Assembly: GCA_945787015.1 (NCBI GenBank)
Contig: CALZGM010000009.1
Coordinates: forward strand, 1-64,000
Reading direction: 5' to 3'
Source: an uncultured Roseburia sp.
GTDB lineage: Bacteria > Bacillota > Clostridia > Lachnospirales > Lachnospiraceae
Length of the DNA stretch: 64,000 nt
The notes below the pieces were generated by a model. The model made no database searches and was not told the DNA's origin. It was given only the letters and a program-made list of their open reading frames with translations. The first letter of the stretch is position 1; every line of letters begins with the position of its first letter. This document shows, one piece after another, positions 53,628-63,829 of this stretch. Both the position numbers and the translations under genes were made by a program.

Positions 53628-54959
53628 ATGAATGTACAGGTAGAAAATTTAGAAAAAAATATGGCGAAGCTTACTGTAGAGGTGCCGGCAGAAGAATTAG
53701 AAAAGGCATTACAGGCAGCTTACATGAAGGAAAAGAATAAAATCAGTGTTCCTGGTTTCCGTAAGGGAAAAGTACCTCGCCAGATGATTGAAAAAATGTA
53801 TGGCGCAGCTATTTTCTATGAAGAAGCAGCGAACATTTTAATTCAGGATAATTACGCACAGGCTATGGATGAAAGCGGTGCTGATATCGTTTCACGTCCG
53901 GTAATTGATGTTGTTCAGATTGAAGCAGGCAAGCCATTCATTTTTACAGCAGAAGTTGCAGTAAGACCGGAAGTAAAACTTGGTAAATACAAAGGTGTTC
54001 AGGTAACAAAGGTTGATACAACTGTAACAGATGAAGAAGTAGATAATGCAGTAGAAGCTGAGAGACAGAAAAATTCAAGAATGGTTAGTGTAACTGACAG
54101 AGCAGCTGCAAACGGTGATACAGCAGTGATCGACTACGAAGGTTCTGTAGATGGAGTTCCGTTTGAAGGCGGTAAGGCTGAAAATCACAGCTTAGAGTTA
54201 GGTTCTCATTCCTTCATTGATACCTTTGAAGATCAGATTGTTGGTCATAATGCAGGCGATGAATTCGATGTTAACGTGACATTCCCGGCAGAGTACCATG
54301 CAGCTGAATTAGCTGGCAAGCCGGCTGTATTCAAAGTAAAATTACATGAAATCAAAGTGAAAGAACTTCCGGAATTAAACGATGAGTTTGCACAGGATGT
54401 ATCCGAATTTGATACATTAGCTGAGTACAAGGAAGATGTTAGAAAGCATCTTGAAGTAGAAAAAGAAAACGAAGCAAAACGTACCAAAGAAGATGAAGCG
54501 ATTACAAAGATTATCGAGAAGTCTGAGATGGAAATTCCGGAGGCGATGATTGAAACCCAGTGTGAAAATATGGTAAATGATTTTGCACAGAGAATCGCAC
54601 AGAGTGGTCTTACTATGGAACAGTATATGCAGTTCTCAGGTATGACCTTAGACAAATTAAAAGAGCAGGTTCGTCCGGAAGCAGAAATGCGTATTAAGAG
54701 CAGTCTTGTATTAGAGCAGATTGCAAAAGAGGAGAACATTGAAATCTCTGATGAAGAAGTTGATGCTGAAATCGAAAGAATGGCAGCACAGTATGGTATG
54801 GAAGCTGACAAGTTAAAAGAATACATGGGTGAGTCTGAAAAGACTTCCATGAAGAGAGATTTAGCAGTAACAAAAGCTGTTGACTTAATCATGGAGAACG
54901 TAAAAGAGAAGGCAAAAGCAAAATCTAAGAAGGAAAAAGAAGAAGCAACTGAAGAGTAA
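53628..54959 (+). CDS. tig: Trigger factor
   Basis: A 443-residue ribosome-associated chaperone. The ribosome-binding signature GFRKGKVPR is in the N-terminal domain (residue ~44); the FKBP-type prolyl isomerase domain ([18 protein letters not shown]) follows at ~160-245, then the helical C-terminal arms with a Lys/Glu-rich tail. It heads the cluster tig-clpP-clpX-lon, the classic protein quality-control arrangement of Firmicutes. AAGGAGG precedes the ATG. Confidence 0.97.
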   Translation: MNVQVENLEKNMAKLTVEVPAEELEKALQAAYMKEKNKISVPGFRKGKVPRQMIEKMYGAAIFYEEAANILIQDNYAQAMDESGADIVSRPVIDVVQIEAGKPFIFTAEVAVRPEVKLGKYKGVQVTKVDTTVTDEEVDNAVEAERQKNSRMVSVTDRAAANGDTAVIDYEGSVDGVPFEGGKAENHSLELGSHSFIDTFEDQIVGHNAGDEFDVNVTFPAEYHAAELAGKPAVFKVKLHEIKVKELPELNDEFAQDVSEFDTLAEYKEDVRKHLEVEKENEAKRTKEDEAITKIIEKSEMEIPEAMIETQCENMVNDFAQRIAQSGLTMEQYMQFSGMTLDKLKEQVRPEAEMRIKSSLVLEQIAKEENIEISDEEVDAEIERMAAQYGMEADKLKEYMGESEKTSMKRDLAVTKAVDLIMENVKEKAKAKSKKEKEEATEE

Positions 54960-54985
54960 GACTTTTGCGGAAAAAGGATTGGATA

Positions 54986-55014
54986 CAGACTGGCCTGCCT
55001 GGCCAGTCTGTTTT
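54986..55014 (+). terminator. Terminator between tig and clpP
   Basis: CAGACTGGCC (54986-54995) and GGCCAGTCTG (55001-55010), perfect, 5-nt loop, four T. Read-through into clpP is likely because no clear promoter follows. Confidence 0.75.
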
Positions 55015-55056
55015 AAGATTATGACTATAGTTAGAAGGGAAAAGGAGGATTTTTTT

Positions 55057-55638
55057 ATGAGTTTAGTACCTTATGTCATTGAGCAGACCAGCAGAGGAGA
55101 ACGTAATTACGACATTTACTCACGATTATTGAAAGATCGTATCATTTTTCTTGGAGAAGAAGTAAATGAGACAACGGCAAGCCTTGTAGTAGCACAGTTA
55201 TTATTTTTAGAGTCTGAGGATCCGGGAAAAGATATTCATTTATATATTAATTCACCGGGAGGAATGGTAACAGCAGGTCTGGCGATTTATGATACGATGC
55301 AGTATATCAAATGTGATGTCGAGACAATTTGTATCGGTATGGCAGCCAGCATGGGGGCGTTCCTTTTAGCAGGCGGTGCAAAAGGAAAACGTCTTGCACT
55401 TCCAAATGCTGAAATTATGATTCATCAGCCATCCGGTGGTGCAAAGGGCCAGGCAACAGAAATCCAGATTGCAGCAGAGAATATTTTAAAGACTAAGAAA
55501 AAACTGAATGAGATTCTTGCCGCAAATACCGGAAAACCATATGAAGTAATTGCAGCAGATACAGAGCGTGATTACTATATGAGTGCTTTGGAAGCAAAAG
55601 AATACGGTTTGATTGATAACGTTATTACAAGCCGTTAA
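55057..55638 (+). CDS. clpP: ATP-dependent Clp protease proteolytic subunit
   Basis: A 193-residue serine protease forming the 14-mer chamber. The triad is Ser in [11 protein letters not shown], His in [10 protein letters not shown] and Asp in [13 protein letters not shown] 55057 has AAGGAGG 8 bases upstream; the longer frame from 54979 runs through the terminator hairpin. Works with ClpX, encoded 27 bases downstream. Confidence 0.97.
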   Translation: MSLVPYVIEQTSRGERNYDIYSRLLKDRIIFLGEEVNETTASLVVAQLLFLESEDPGKDIHLYINSPGGMVTAGLAIYDTMQYIKCDVETICIGMAASMGAFLLAGGAKGKRLALPNAEIMIHQPSGGAKGQATEIQIAAENILKTKKKLNEILAANTGKPYEVIAADTERDYYMSALEAKEYGLIDNVITSR

Positions 55639-55664
55639 AAGAATTTATAGTATGGAGAACTAAA

Positions 55665-56927
55665 ATGGCAGGAAGAAATGACGACTTGTTTCGCTGCTCC
55701 TTCTGTGGAAAAACACAGGATCAGGTTCATAAGCTGATTGCAGGACCAAATGGGGCATATATTTGTGATGAGTGTGTAGATATTTGTGCTGAAATCATTG
55801 AAGAAGAAATGGAAGAAGACCAAGGCAAAGGAACAAAGTCTGCCAAGGAAGAGATTAATCTGATTAAGCCGAAGGAAATGAAGGCATTTTTGGATGAATA
55901 TGTGATTGGTCAGGAACAGGCAAAAAAAGTATTGTCGGTAGCTGTTTATAATCACTATAAGAGAATCATGGCGGGAGATACCGGCGATGTGGAATTGCAG
56001 AAAAGTAATATCTTAATGCTTGGCCCAACCGGTTCAGGTAAGACATTTCTGGCACAGACACTGGCTAAAATTTTGAATGTACCATTTGCAATTGCAGACG
56101 CAACTACATTGACGGAAGCAGGATATGTAGGAGAAGATGTAGAGAATATTCTTTTAAAACTGATTCAGGCAGCGGATTACGATATTGAACGTGCCCAGCA
56201 TGGCATTATTTACATCGATGAGATTGATAAGATTTCAAAGAAGTCTGAGAACGTTTCAATTACCAGAGATGTTTCCGGTGAAGGTGTACAGCAGGCACTG
56301 TTAAAAATTTTAGAAGGTACTGTTGCCTCTGTTCCACCACAGGGTGGTAGAAAACATCCACAGCAGGAACTGATACCAATTGATACGACCAATATTTTGT
56401 TTATTTGCGGTGGTGCCTTTGATGGTCTGGAAAAGATTATCGAGAAGCGGCTTGACAAGAAAACTATTGGCTTTAATGCGACAGTACAGGCAAAGGGCGA
56501 GATGAATGTGGGAGAAGCATTTAAACATGTTCTGCCACAGGATTTTATCAAGTTTGGGTTGATTCCGGAATTCATTGGACGTGTTCCGGTAACAGTAGCA
56601 TTAGATATGCTGGATAAGGAGGCTCTTATCCGTATTTTAAAGGAGCCGAAGAATGCGCTGGCTAAGCAGTATATGAAGCTGTTTGAGCTGGATGGAGTGG
56701 CACTGGAGTTTGAAGAATCTGCATTGGAAACGATTGTAGACAAAGCCCTGGAGCGAAAGACCGGAGCAAGGGGTCTTCGTGCAATTATGGAAGCTGCTAC
56801 TTTAGATTTGATGTATCAGATTCCTTCTGACGAATCAATCGCAAAGTGTGTGATTACAAAAGAAATGGTGGAAGATGCACTTGTGGTTGAAGATCAGGAC
56901 ATAAAAAAGATTGAAGCAAGTGAATAA
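55665..56927 (+). CDS. clpX: ATP-dependent Clp protease ATP-binding subunit ClpX
   Basis: A 420-residue AAA+ unfoldase. The N-terminal zinc domain has four cysteines (CSFCGKTQ...CDECVDIC), Walker A GPTGSGKT, Walker [10 protein letters not shown], the pore loop GYVGEDVE and the IGF loop that docks on ClpP (KKTIGFNA). Cotranscribed with clpP. Confidence 0.97.
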   Translation: MAGRNDDLFRCSFCGKTQDQVHKLIAGPNGAYICDECVDICAEIIEEEMEEDQGKGTKSAKEEINLIKPKEMKAFLDEYVIGQEQAKKVLSVAVYNHYKRIMAGDTGDVELQKSNILMLGPTGSGKTFLAQTLAKILNVPFAIADATTLTEAGYVGEDVENILLKLIQAADYDIERAQHGIIYIDEIDKISKKSENVSITRDVSGEGVQQALLKILEGTVASVPPQGGRKHPQQELIPIDTTNILFICGGAFDGLEKIIEKRLDKKTIGFNATVQAKGEMNVGEAFKHVLPQDFIKFGLIPEFIGRVPVTVALDMLDKEALIRILKEPKNALAKQYMKLFELDGVALEFEESALETIVDKALERKTGARGLRAIMEAATLDLMYQIPSDESIAKCVITKEMVEDALVVEDQDIKKIEASE

Positions 56928-56970
56928 TAGAAAGTACACCTTATGAACTTTCTATTATTATGAAATGGGA

Positions 56971-56994
56971 GGAGTCTGCATGTTTGCAGGCTCC
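56971..56994 (+). other. Hairpin between clpX and lon
   Basis: GGAGTCTGCA (56971-56980) pairs with TGCAGGCTCC (56985-56994) around TGTT, one G-U, no T run. It may slow or process the transcript rather than end it. Confidence 0.5.
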
Positions 56995-57024
56995 TTGTGT
57001 AAATAATGAAAAGTACATGGAGAA

Positions 57025-59346
57025 ATGATGGATACAATGATTAGAAAACTGCCTGCAGTAGCATTACGCGGGATGGTGATTCTGCCGGGAATGATTGCGC
57101 ATTTTGATGTAAGCCGTGAAAAATCAATTCGAGCGGTAGAAGAAAGTATGATGGACGAACAGCATATTTTTCTTGTGGCTCAGAAGGATGTAGAACAAGA
57201 AGAACCGGGCATTGAGGATGTTTATAAAATTGGTACAATTGCGGAAGTGAAGCAAGTGATTAAGCTTCAGAATAAAGTTGTCCGTATTCTGGTAGAAGGC
57301 AAGGAAAGAGCAGAATTATCGGCATTTTTAGACTGCCCGGACTATCTGTATACAGAGGTAATCTGCTTTGATGAAGAAACAGAGGGTGAACTGCCTGAGG
57401 AAGTAAAAGAAGCCATGGTGCGCAGTGTGCAGGAAACGTTTGGAAGATATCTGACTGTAAATCCCAAGGTGGGGAAAGATCTGCAGCGGCATCTAAATGA
57501 AATGAATGATTTGAAAAAGCTGATGGATTTGCTGGCAAATAACCTTCCGGTGCATTATGAGGAAAAACAGAAAATTTTAGAAACAGTTTCCCTGACAGAA
57601 CGTTATGAAGTTTTGATGGCACTTTTACTTAAGGAAATTGAGGTTACTGCGATTAAAAATGATTTCCAGAAGAAAGTAAAAGAGCGCGTAGATAAAAATC
57701 AGAAAGAATATTTACTACGCGAGCAGATGAAGGTCATTCGCGAAGAACTGGGAGAAGATAATGCTGAGTCTGATGCAGATGCTTTTAAGGCCGCTTTAAA
57801 AAAACTGAAAGCGGATAAAGAAGTAAAGGATAAGATTAACAAAGAGATTGACCGCTTTAAAAATATTGCATCCAGTTCTTCGGAAAGCGCAGTATCCAGA
57901 GGCTATATTGAAACATTATTAGAACTTCCTTGGGATAAGGCATCCAGAGATAATCGCGATATTAAAAATGCAGAACGCATTTTAGATGAGGACCATTACG
58001 GACTGGAAAAGGTAAAAGAGCGCATGTTGGAGTTCCTTGCTGTTCGCAACTTGACCAGTAAAGGTGAAAGCCCAATTATCTGTCTTGTCGGACCGCCGGG
58101 AACCGGTAAAACGAGTATTGCACGTTCCGTTGCAAGAGCATTAGATAAAAAGTATGTGCGCATTTGTTTAGGAGGTGTCCGGGATGAGGCGGAGATCCGT
58201 GGACACAGAAGGACTTATGTGGGCGCAATGCCGGGACGTATTGTAAACGGCTTAAAAAGTGCCGGTGTAAAGAATCCTCTTATGCTTTTGGATGAAATTG
58301 ACAAGATGAGCGGAGATTTTAAAGGAGATCCTGCTTCAGCATTGCTTGAGGTGCTTGATTCGGAACAGAATAATAAGTTCCGCGACCACTACGTGGAGGT
58401 GCCGATAGATTTGTCTGAAGTATTGTTTATTGCAACCGCTAATTCTGTACAGAATATTCCAAGACCGCTTTTGGATCGTATGGAAGTGATTGAGGTATCC
58501 AGCTATACAGAGAATGAAAAGCTGCATATCGCAAAACGTCATTTACTTGGGAAACAGATGGCAAAAAATGGTCTAAAAGAGGGAGAACTTACCGTAAGTG
58601 ATAAGGCGCTTGCCGCTATCATAAGCGGATATACGAGAGAAGCCGGTGTTCGTAATTTGGAACGAAAACTGGGAGAAATCTGCCGTAAAGCGGCAAGAGA
58701 AATTTACGAGGGCGAAAAGCAGAAAATTAAGGTGACGGAACAGAATCTTACGAAGTATCTTGGAAAAGTGAAGTACGATTTTGATAAGAAAAACGAGCAG
58801 GATGAAATTGGTGTTGTGCGTGGGCTTGCATGGACAAGTGTAGGCGGAGATACGTTAGAAATTGAAGTAAATATCATGCCGGGGAAGGGTGAGTTCCTAC
58901 TCACAGGACAGCTTGGCGATGTGATGAAAGAATCTGCACAGGCCGGTATTTCTTACATTCGGTCTGTGAGTGAAAAATATCAGATTCCGAAGAAATTTTT
59001 TCAGGAGCATGATATCCACATTCACATCCCGGAAGGCGCAGTCCCGAAAGATGGTCCATCTGCAGGTATTACGATGGCGACTGCTATGTTGTCCGCAATT
59101 ATTAAAAAACCGGTAAGAGCAGATGTAGCCATGACAGGCGAGATTACACTGCGCGGACGGGTACTGCCAATCGGAGGCTTAAAGGAAAAAATCTTAGCAG
59201 CTAAAAATGCAGGAATTAAGACAGTCTGTATTCCACGAAAAAATGAAAAAGATGTAGATGAGATTGCAACTGAAATAAAAAAAGGTTTGGAAATTGTTTT
59301 TGTGGAGCAGATAGAGGATGTATTAAATGTTGCACTTGTGAAATGA
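57025..59346 (+). CDS. lon: ATP-dependent protease Lon
   Basis: A 773-residue AAA+ serine protease. The N-terminal LON domain starts LPAVALRGMVILPG; the AAA module has GPPGTGKTS and LMLLDEIDKM; the protease domain has the catalytic Ser in PKDGPSAGITMATAML and the Lys in GGLKEKILAAKNAG. Full length. No CIRCE or CtsR-type operator was recognised upstream. Confidence 0.97.
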   Translation: MMDTMIRKLPAVALRGMVILPGMIAHFDVSREKSIRAVEESMMDEQHIFLVAQKDVEQEEPGIEDVYKIGTIAEVKQVIKLQNKVVRILVEGKERAELSAFLDCPDYLYTEVICFDEETEGELPEEVKEAMVRSVQETFGRYLTVNPKVGKDLQRHLNEMNDLKKLMDLLANNLPVHYEEKQKILETVSLTERYEVLMALLLKEIEVTAIKNDFQKKVKERVDKNQKEYLLREQMKVIREELGEDNAESDADAFKAALKKLKADKEVKDKINKEIDRFKNIASSSSESAVSRGYIETLLELPWDKASRDNRDIKNAERILDEDHYGLEKVKERMLEFLAVRNLTSKGESPIICLVGPPGTGKTSIARSVARALDKKYVRICLGGVRDEAEIRGHRRTYVGAMPGRIVNGLKSAGVKNPLMLLDEIDKMSGDFKGDPASALLEVLDSEQNNKFRDHYVEVPIDLSEVLFIATANSVQNIPRPLLDRMEVIEVSSYTENEKLHIAKRHLLGKQMAKNGLKEGELTVSDKALAAIISGYTREAGVRNLERKLGEICRKAAREIYEGEKQKIKVTEQNLTKYLGKVKYDFDKKNEQDEIGVVRGLAWTSVGGDTLEIEVNIMPGKGEFLLTGQLGDVMKESAQAGISYIRSVSEKYQIPKKFFQEHDIHIHIPEGAVPKDGPSAGITMATAMLSAIIKKPVRADVAMTGEITLRGRVLPIGGLKEKILAAKNAGIKTVCIPRKNEKDVDEIATEIKKGLEIVFVEQIEDVLNVALVK

Positions 59347-59385
59347 GCACCAAAGTCGTATGATAATAATGTTAAGGAGCATATT

Positions 59386-59985
59386 ATGGTAATAAAAAAT
59401 GTAAGCCTGGAAACTGTTTGCGGTATCACAAGTAAAATTCCGGATAATCTATATAATGAAGTAGCATTTGCCGGAAAGTCGAATGTGGGAAAGTCTTCGC
59501 TGATTAACGCACTGATGAACCGCAAATCTCTTGCCAGGACCTCGGCGCAGCCGGGAAAAACACAGACCATTAACTTTTACAATATCAATGATGCCATGTA
59601 TCTGGTAGATCTGCCGGGATACGGCTATGCCAAGGTGTCAGAGAGTGAAAAAGAAAAATGGGGAAAGATGATTGAAAAGTACTTAAAGACTTCAAAAAAA
59701 TTAAAAGCGGTCTTTTTACTGATTGATATTCGCCATGACCCGTCTGCAAATGACAGAATGATGTATGAGTGGATGGATTATCAGGGATATGCACCCATTA
59801 TTATCGCAACTAAGCTGGACAAGATAAAGCGAAGCCAGGTGCAGAAGAATATTAAGGCTATCAGAGAAGGATTAGGGGTAAAACCGGGAACGATTATTAT
59901 CCCATTTTCAGCAGAAACCAAGCAGGGAAGGGATGAAATCTGGGAGCTGATAGATTCCCTTGTTTTGCCGCAGGAAGAAGAATAG
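59386..59985 (+). CDS. ysxC: Ribosome biogenesis GTP-binding protein YsxC/EngB
   Basis: A 199-residue GTPase needed for assembly of the large ribosomal subunit. G1 GKSNVGKSS, G3 DLPGYGYAKVS and G4 TKLDK are intact. It follows lon by 39 bases, the order lon-ysxC being conserved in Firmicutes. AAGGAGC precedes the ATG. Confidence 0.96.
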   Translation: MVIKNVSLETVCGITSKIPDNLYNEVAFAGKSNVGKSSLINALMNRKSLARTSAQPGKTQTINFYNINDAMYLVDLPGYGYAKVSESEKEKWGKMIEKYLKTSKKLKAVFLLIDIRHDPSANDRMMYEWMDYQGYAPIIIATKLDKIKRSQVQKNIKAIREGLGVKPGTIIIPFSAETKQGRDEIWELIDSLVLPQEEE

Positions 59986-60002
59986 CGGGAGGAAATGTAC
60001 CG

Positions 60003-61472
60003 ATGAAGCAGTCAGAACAACGTAATTTGACAATGGTAATGGATTTGTACGAGCTTACAATGGCAAATGGTTATTTTAACGATGGTGATAAGGAAACGAA
60101 GGTAGCTTTTGATGTATTCTACCGTAAGAATCCGGATAGAGGCGGTTTTGCTATTTTTGCCGGATTGGAGCAGATTATTGAATATATAGAAAATCTGCAT
60201 TTCTCAGAAGAAGATGTTGCGTATTTGCGCTCTTTGAATACGTTTACGGAAGATTTCCTAACCTATTTAAAAACATTTTCTTTCCACGGCGATCTTTATG
60301 CATTTCCGGAAGGTACTATTATGTACCCGAATGAGCCGATTATTACTGTGGTGGCACCGCTTATTGATGCGCAGCTGGTAGAAACTGCTATTTTAGCATT
60401 GGTAAATCACCAGTCTTTAGTAGCAACAAAGACAAGAAGAATTGTAAAGGCTGCTGCCGGAAAAGCAGTGGCTGATTTTGGAGCCAGACGCGCCCATAAT
60501 ATGGATGCGGCAGTATACGGAGCAAGAGCGGCTTATATCGGCGGTGCGGTTGGAACTGCTACCGTTTTGGCAGGCCAGATGTTTGATATTCCGGTAAGCG
60601 GGACTATGGCACACAGCTGGGTAATGTATTATCAGGACGAGTTTGAAGCCTTTAAACATTATGCAGAAAATTATCCGGATAATACCATATTATTAGTAGA
60701 CACGTATGACACTTTAAAATCAGGTGTTCCAAATGCAATTCGTACAGCAAAAGAAGTATTGGAACCGATGGGAAAACGTTTAAAGGGAATTCGAATTGAC
60801 AGCGGTGACCTTGCGTATCTGTCAATTAAGGTTCGTGATATGCTGGATGAAGCCGGACTTACGGATTGTAAGATTACTGTTTCCAACAGTCTGGATGAAT
60901 ACACGATTAATTCTTTAATTTCACAGAATGCTAAAATCGACAGCTATGGTGTGGGAGAACGTTTGATTACAGGCGCTTCCAGTGAATATTCTGACGATAC
61001 ACTCTCACTCCTTGGAGCTGTATATAAGATTGCTGCAGTAGAAGAAAACGGTACATTTATGCCACGTATTAAAATTTCGGGAAATGTGGAAAAAATCACA
61101 AATCCGGGATTGAAAAAGGTATATCGTGTATATGATGCAAAGGGAAAGGCTAGAGCAGATCTGATTGCAAAGGCAGAGGAAGAAATTGATATGAGTAAGG
61201 AATTCCGCTTTGTAGATCCCCAGATGCCTTGGAAAAATCAGTTTTTTGCGAATTGTACTGCAAAACCGCTTCAACAGAAGATTTTTGAAAATGGGAAAAA
61301 GGTATATAACCAGCCGACTCTGAAAGAAATCAGAGCTTACGTAGACAAACAGCTGCGTGAAGAAATCTGGGAAGAGGAACAACGTTTTTACAATCCACAT
61401 AAGCACTATATGGATATGACCCCGGATTACTACGATATGAAAATGAGTCTGCTTCACGACTCGAGAAAATAA
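60003..61472 (+). CDS. pncB: Nicotinate phosphoribosyltransferase
   Basis: A 489-residue enzyme that makes nicotinate mononucleotide from nicotinate and PRPP in NAD salvage. Family blocks are DLYELTMANGYF, DFGARRAHNMDAAVYGARAA, GTMAHSWVMYY and RIDSGDLAYLS. Full length. It starts 17 bases after ysxC with GGGAGGAAA, so probably in the same transcript. Confidence 0.95.
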   Translation: MKQSEQRNLTMVMDLYELTMANGYFNDGDKETKVAFDVFYRKNPDRGGFAIFAGLEQIIEYIENLHFSEEDVAYLRSLNTFTEDFLTYLKTFSFHGDLYAFPEGTIMYPNEPIITVVAPLIDAQLVETAILALVNHQSLVATKTRRIVKAAAGKAVADFGARRAHNMDAAVYGARAAYIGGAVGTATVLAGQMFDIPVSGTMAHSWVMYYQDEFEAFKHYAENYPDNTILLVDTYDTLKSGVPNAIRTAKEVLEPMGKRLKGIRIDSGDLAYLSIKVRDMLDEAGLTDCKITVSNSLDEYTINSLISQNAKIDSYGVGERLITGASSEYSDDTLSLLGAVYKIAAVEENGTFMPRIKISGNVEKITNPGLKKVYRVYDAKGKARADLIAKAEEEIDMSKEFRFVDPQMPWKNQFFANCTAKPLQQKIFENGKKVYNQPTLKEIRAYVDKQLREEIWEEEQRFYNPHKHYMDMTPDYYDMKMSLLHDSRK

Positions 61473-61482
61473 TTAAAAATAG

Positions 61483-61674
61483 AACTATTCAGAACCCCTT
61501 AGAATAAGATAAGCAGAATCGTCATGCTTGCATGTAAGAGGCTGATTATCTTATTCGTAAGGTGGCTCGAATAGAGTCACCGCCCCATATATGAGCAAAA
61601 AGAAAGCTTCGAAGAAGCGGCAGGCCGGTAGACGGGCTGTTTTTGCGAATGTATGGGAGGGGTTTTGAATAGTT
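61483..61674 (+). ncRNA. Candidate structured RNA element between pncB and pyk
   Basis: A 17-bp helix with one G-U (61483-61499 with 61658-61674) closes the element. Inside are: P2, 61502-61516 with 61542-61556 (14 of 15 paired) capped by CATG-CTTG-CATG at 61523-61534; P3, 61561-61567 with 61575-61581; P4, CCCATATA 61584-61591 with 61650-61657; P5, GCAAAAA 61595-61601 with 61640-61646; P6, GCTTC-GAA-GAAGC at 61606-61618; P7, 61621-61626 with 61634-61639. The helices nest without conflict into a multibranch fold. It lies in sense orientation 30 bases before pyk. It resembles no RNA class I know; it may be an independent RNA, a leader or a mobile palindromic element. Confidence 0.5.
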
Positions 61675-61703
61675 ACAATAGAACAAAGAATGGAGACTTG
61701 TAG

Positions 61704-63482
61704 ATGTTTAGAAAGACAAAAATTATTTGTACACTTGGACCGGCAACCGATAAAGGTGATGTATTAAAACAGCTAATTTTAGAAGGTATGAATGTTGCCC
61801 GTTTTAATTTCTCACATGGAAGCTATGAAGAGCAGAAAGGACGTTTAGAGCAACTTCGGAAATTACGCATCGAGTTAAAACGCCCGGTTGCTGCACTGCT
61901 CGATACAAAAGGACCGGAAATCCGTTTACGGGATTTTGCAGATGGAAAAGTGGAGTTAAAGAGTGGGCAAACCTTTACACTCACCACAGAAGAAATCTTG
62001 GGTGATGCAAATCGTGTTTCTATCACATATAAAAATCTGCCAAATGATGTCAAGGTAGGTGGGCACATTTTAATTGATGATGGTTTAATTGGTATGGAAG
62101 TGATTTCTATGAAGCCGGTTGCCGGAGCGAAAGCAGATGCAGAAGGTCACCAGCCAATGGATATTGTCTGCCGCGTGTTAAATAGTGGTGTGATATCCAA
62201 TAAAAAAGGTGTGAATGTTCCAAATGTAGATCTTTCTATGCCATATATCAGTGAAAAAGATTATAATGATATTCTGTTTGGTATTGAAAATGATTATGAC
62301 TTTATTGCAGCCTCTTTTGTACGAACAGCAGATGATGTCCTTGCTATTCGTAAGATTTTAAAAGAAAAAGGCGGTAAGGATATTAAAATTATTGCCAAAA
62401 TTGAAAATATGCAAGGTGTAAAAAATATAGATGAAATTATCCGTGTTTCTGATGGTATTATGGTTGCCCGTGGCGATATGGGTGTCGAAATTCCGTTGGA
62501 AGATGTTCCTGTGATGCAGAAAATGATTATTAAGAAAGTATTGGATGCAGGAAAAGTGGTTATTACAGCAACACAGATGCTTGACTCCATGATGAAGCAT
62601 CCAAGACCAACCAGAGCAGAGTCAACGGATGTTGCTAATGCAATTTATGACGGAACAAGTGCTATCATGCTTTCAGGTGAGACGGCAGCAGGTATGTATC
62701 CGGTAGAAGCATTAAAAACGATGGTGCGTATTGCGATGAGAACAGAGCAGGATATTAATTACTGGCAGCGTTTGCGAACCAGACATACGTTAAGCAATCC
62801 GGATATGACGAATGCGATTTCTCATGCAACCTGTACAATGGCAGAGGATTTAAATGCGGCTGCAATCATCACGGTCACAAAATCAGGACGTACCGCCCGT
62901 ATGGTATCCAAGTACCGCCCAGCTACACCGATTATCTGCGGATGTCTGACAGAAAAGGTATACCGTCAGGCAGGTCTTTCCTGGGGTGTATTGCCACTTT
63001 TATTGGAAGAGAAAGATAATGCGGAGGATTTGTTTGACTATGCAGTAGATGCAACGGAAAAAGCTGGTTTTATTTCCAAAGGGGATGTAGTAGTGTTAAC
63101 AGCTGGTGTACCACTTGGGGTTTCCGGTACGACAAACCTGATTAAGGTACAGGTGGCTGGGCATATCTTAGTTCGCGGAAAGGGAATTAATAAGAAACGG
63201 GTTTCCGCAAATTTATGTGTTTGCCATGATGAGGATGATCTAAAACAATTCAAGTCCGGTGACATCATAGTTGCAAGGGATACGAACAACGGAATGATGG
63301 AGCAAATCAGACAGGCAGCAGGGCTGATTGTTGAAACCGATGATGTGAACTGCCATGCAGCAATTGTAGGATTAAGCTTAGACATTCCGGTATTGGTTGG
63401 TTCTGAAAATGCTCTTGAAATCTTAAAATCCAGCTCTTTTGTAGAACTGGATGCGGAAAATGGAGTTGTAACTGCGAACTAG
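61704..63482 (+). CDS. pyk: Pyruvate kinase with C-terminal PEP-utilising domain
   Basis: A 592-residue glycolytic enzyme converting PEP and ADP to pyruvate and ATP. Visible are KIICTLGPAT, FNFSHGSYEEQ, LDTKGPEIRL, IIAKIENMQG (active Lys and Glu), MVARGDMGVEIP and ATQMLDSM. The final ~110 residues form the PEP-utiliser-type mobile domain (NCHAAIVGLSLDIPVLVG), as in Bacillus-type pyruvate kinase. GGAGA precedes the ATG. Confidence 0.97.
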   Translation: MFRKTKIICTLGPATDKGDVLKQLILEGMNVARFNFSHGSYEEQKGRLEQLRKLRIELKRPVAALLDTKGPEIRLRDFADGKVELKSGQTFTLTTEEILGDANRVSITYKNLPNDVKVGGHILIDDGLIGMEVISMKPVAGAKADAEGHQPMDIVCRVLNSGVISNKKGVNVPNVDLSMPYISEKDYNDILFGIENDYDFIAASFVRTADDVLAIRKILKEKGGKDIKIIAKIENMQGVKNIDEIIRVSDGIMVARGDMGVEIPLEDVPVMQKMIIKKVLDAGKVVITATQMLDSMMKHPRPTRAESTDVANAIYDGTSAIMLSGETAAGMYPVEALKTMVRIAMRTEQDINYWQRLRTRHTLSNPDMTNAISHATCTMAEDLNAAAIITVTKSGRTARMVSKYRPATPIICGCLTEKVYRQAGLSWGVLPLLLEEKDNAEDLFDYAVDATEKAGFISKGDVVVLTAGVPLGVSGTTNLIKVQVAGHILVRGKGINKKRVSANLCVCHDEDDLKQFKSGDIIVARDTNNGMMEQIRQAAGLIVETDDVNCHAAIVGLSLDIPVLVGSENALEILKSSSFVELDAENGVVTAN

Positions 63483-63498
63483 AGAGGAGATGGGGAAT

Positions 63499-63636
63499 AT
63501 GACAGAAACAGGGTTATTGATTTTCTTAGGTTGCATTATTTTATTGGCGATTGTTGTAGTCGTTGCAGCGGTTGTTTCCTCTGTAACGGGCGCAGCAGCA
63601 GCTATTGTCGATGATGAAGACAGTGAAGAATTATAA
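63499..63636 (+). CDS. Small single-pass membrane protein, 45 aa
   Basis: Starts 16 bases after pyk with GAGAGGAGA upstream and a well-formed frame: MTETGLLIFLGCIILL, a hydrophobic helix of ~22 residues (IILLAIVVVVAAVVSSV) and an acidic tail DDEDSEEL. No family recognised. Its position, ribosome binding site and following terminator support a real gene cotranscribed with pyk. Confidence 0.65.
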   Translation: MTETGLLIFLGCIILLAIVVVVAAVVSSVTGAAAAIVDDEDSEEL

Positions 63637-63655
63637 TTAGTATAAGATAATCATT

Positions 63656-63690
63656 AAAATGCAGGTTGCAAATGCAACCTGCATTTTTTT
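63656..63690. terminator. Bidirectional terminator after pyk operon
   Basis: Perfect 14-bp stem (63656-63669 with 63674-63687), 4-nt loop, A run before and T run after. Confidence 0.88.
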
Positions 63691-63752
63691 ATACGCGTTC
63701 GGCAATACACGTTATTACTTCTAAAAAAAATATAAAATAAATGAAAAAGAGG

Positions 63753-63780
63753 TTGATTTTTAAGGTAAAGATAGTAAAAT
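63753..63780 (+). promoter_or_regulatory. Promoter of the RND pump gene
   Basis: TTGATT (63753-63758), 16-bp spacer, TAAAAT (63775-63780). Confidence 0.55.
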
Positions 63781-63788
63781 TAAAAATC

Positions 63789-63804
63789 GACCGGCTGGTC
63801 GGTC
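63789..63804. promoter_or_regulatory. TetR-family operator-like palindrome
   Basis: GACCGGCTGGTCGGTC is a near-perfect 16-bp palindrome of the GACCG...CGGTC type bound by TetR/AcrR-like repressors of efflux pumps. It sits at the expected start of transcription. No regulator gene is inside the window. Confidence 0.65.
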
Positions 63805-63829
63805 AGTCTGATATGCAGGAGGAAAAAGC

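Noticed and set aside
54245-54892. 215-codon minus-strand frame inside tig
   Set aside because: It is the complement of a well-supported gene; the Ser-rich translation reflects antisense codons.
56210-56743. 177-codon minus-strand frame inside clpX
   Set aside because: Antisense shadow with no start signals or family resemblance.
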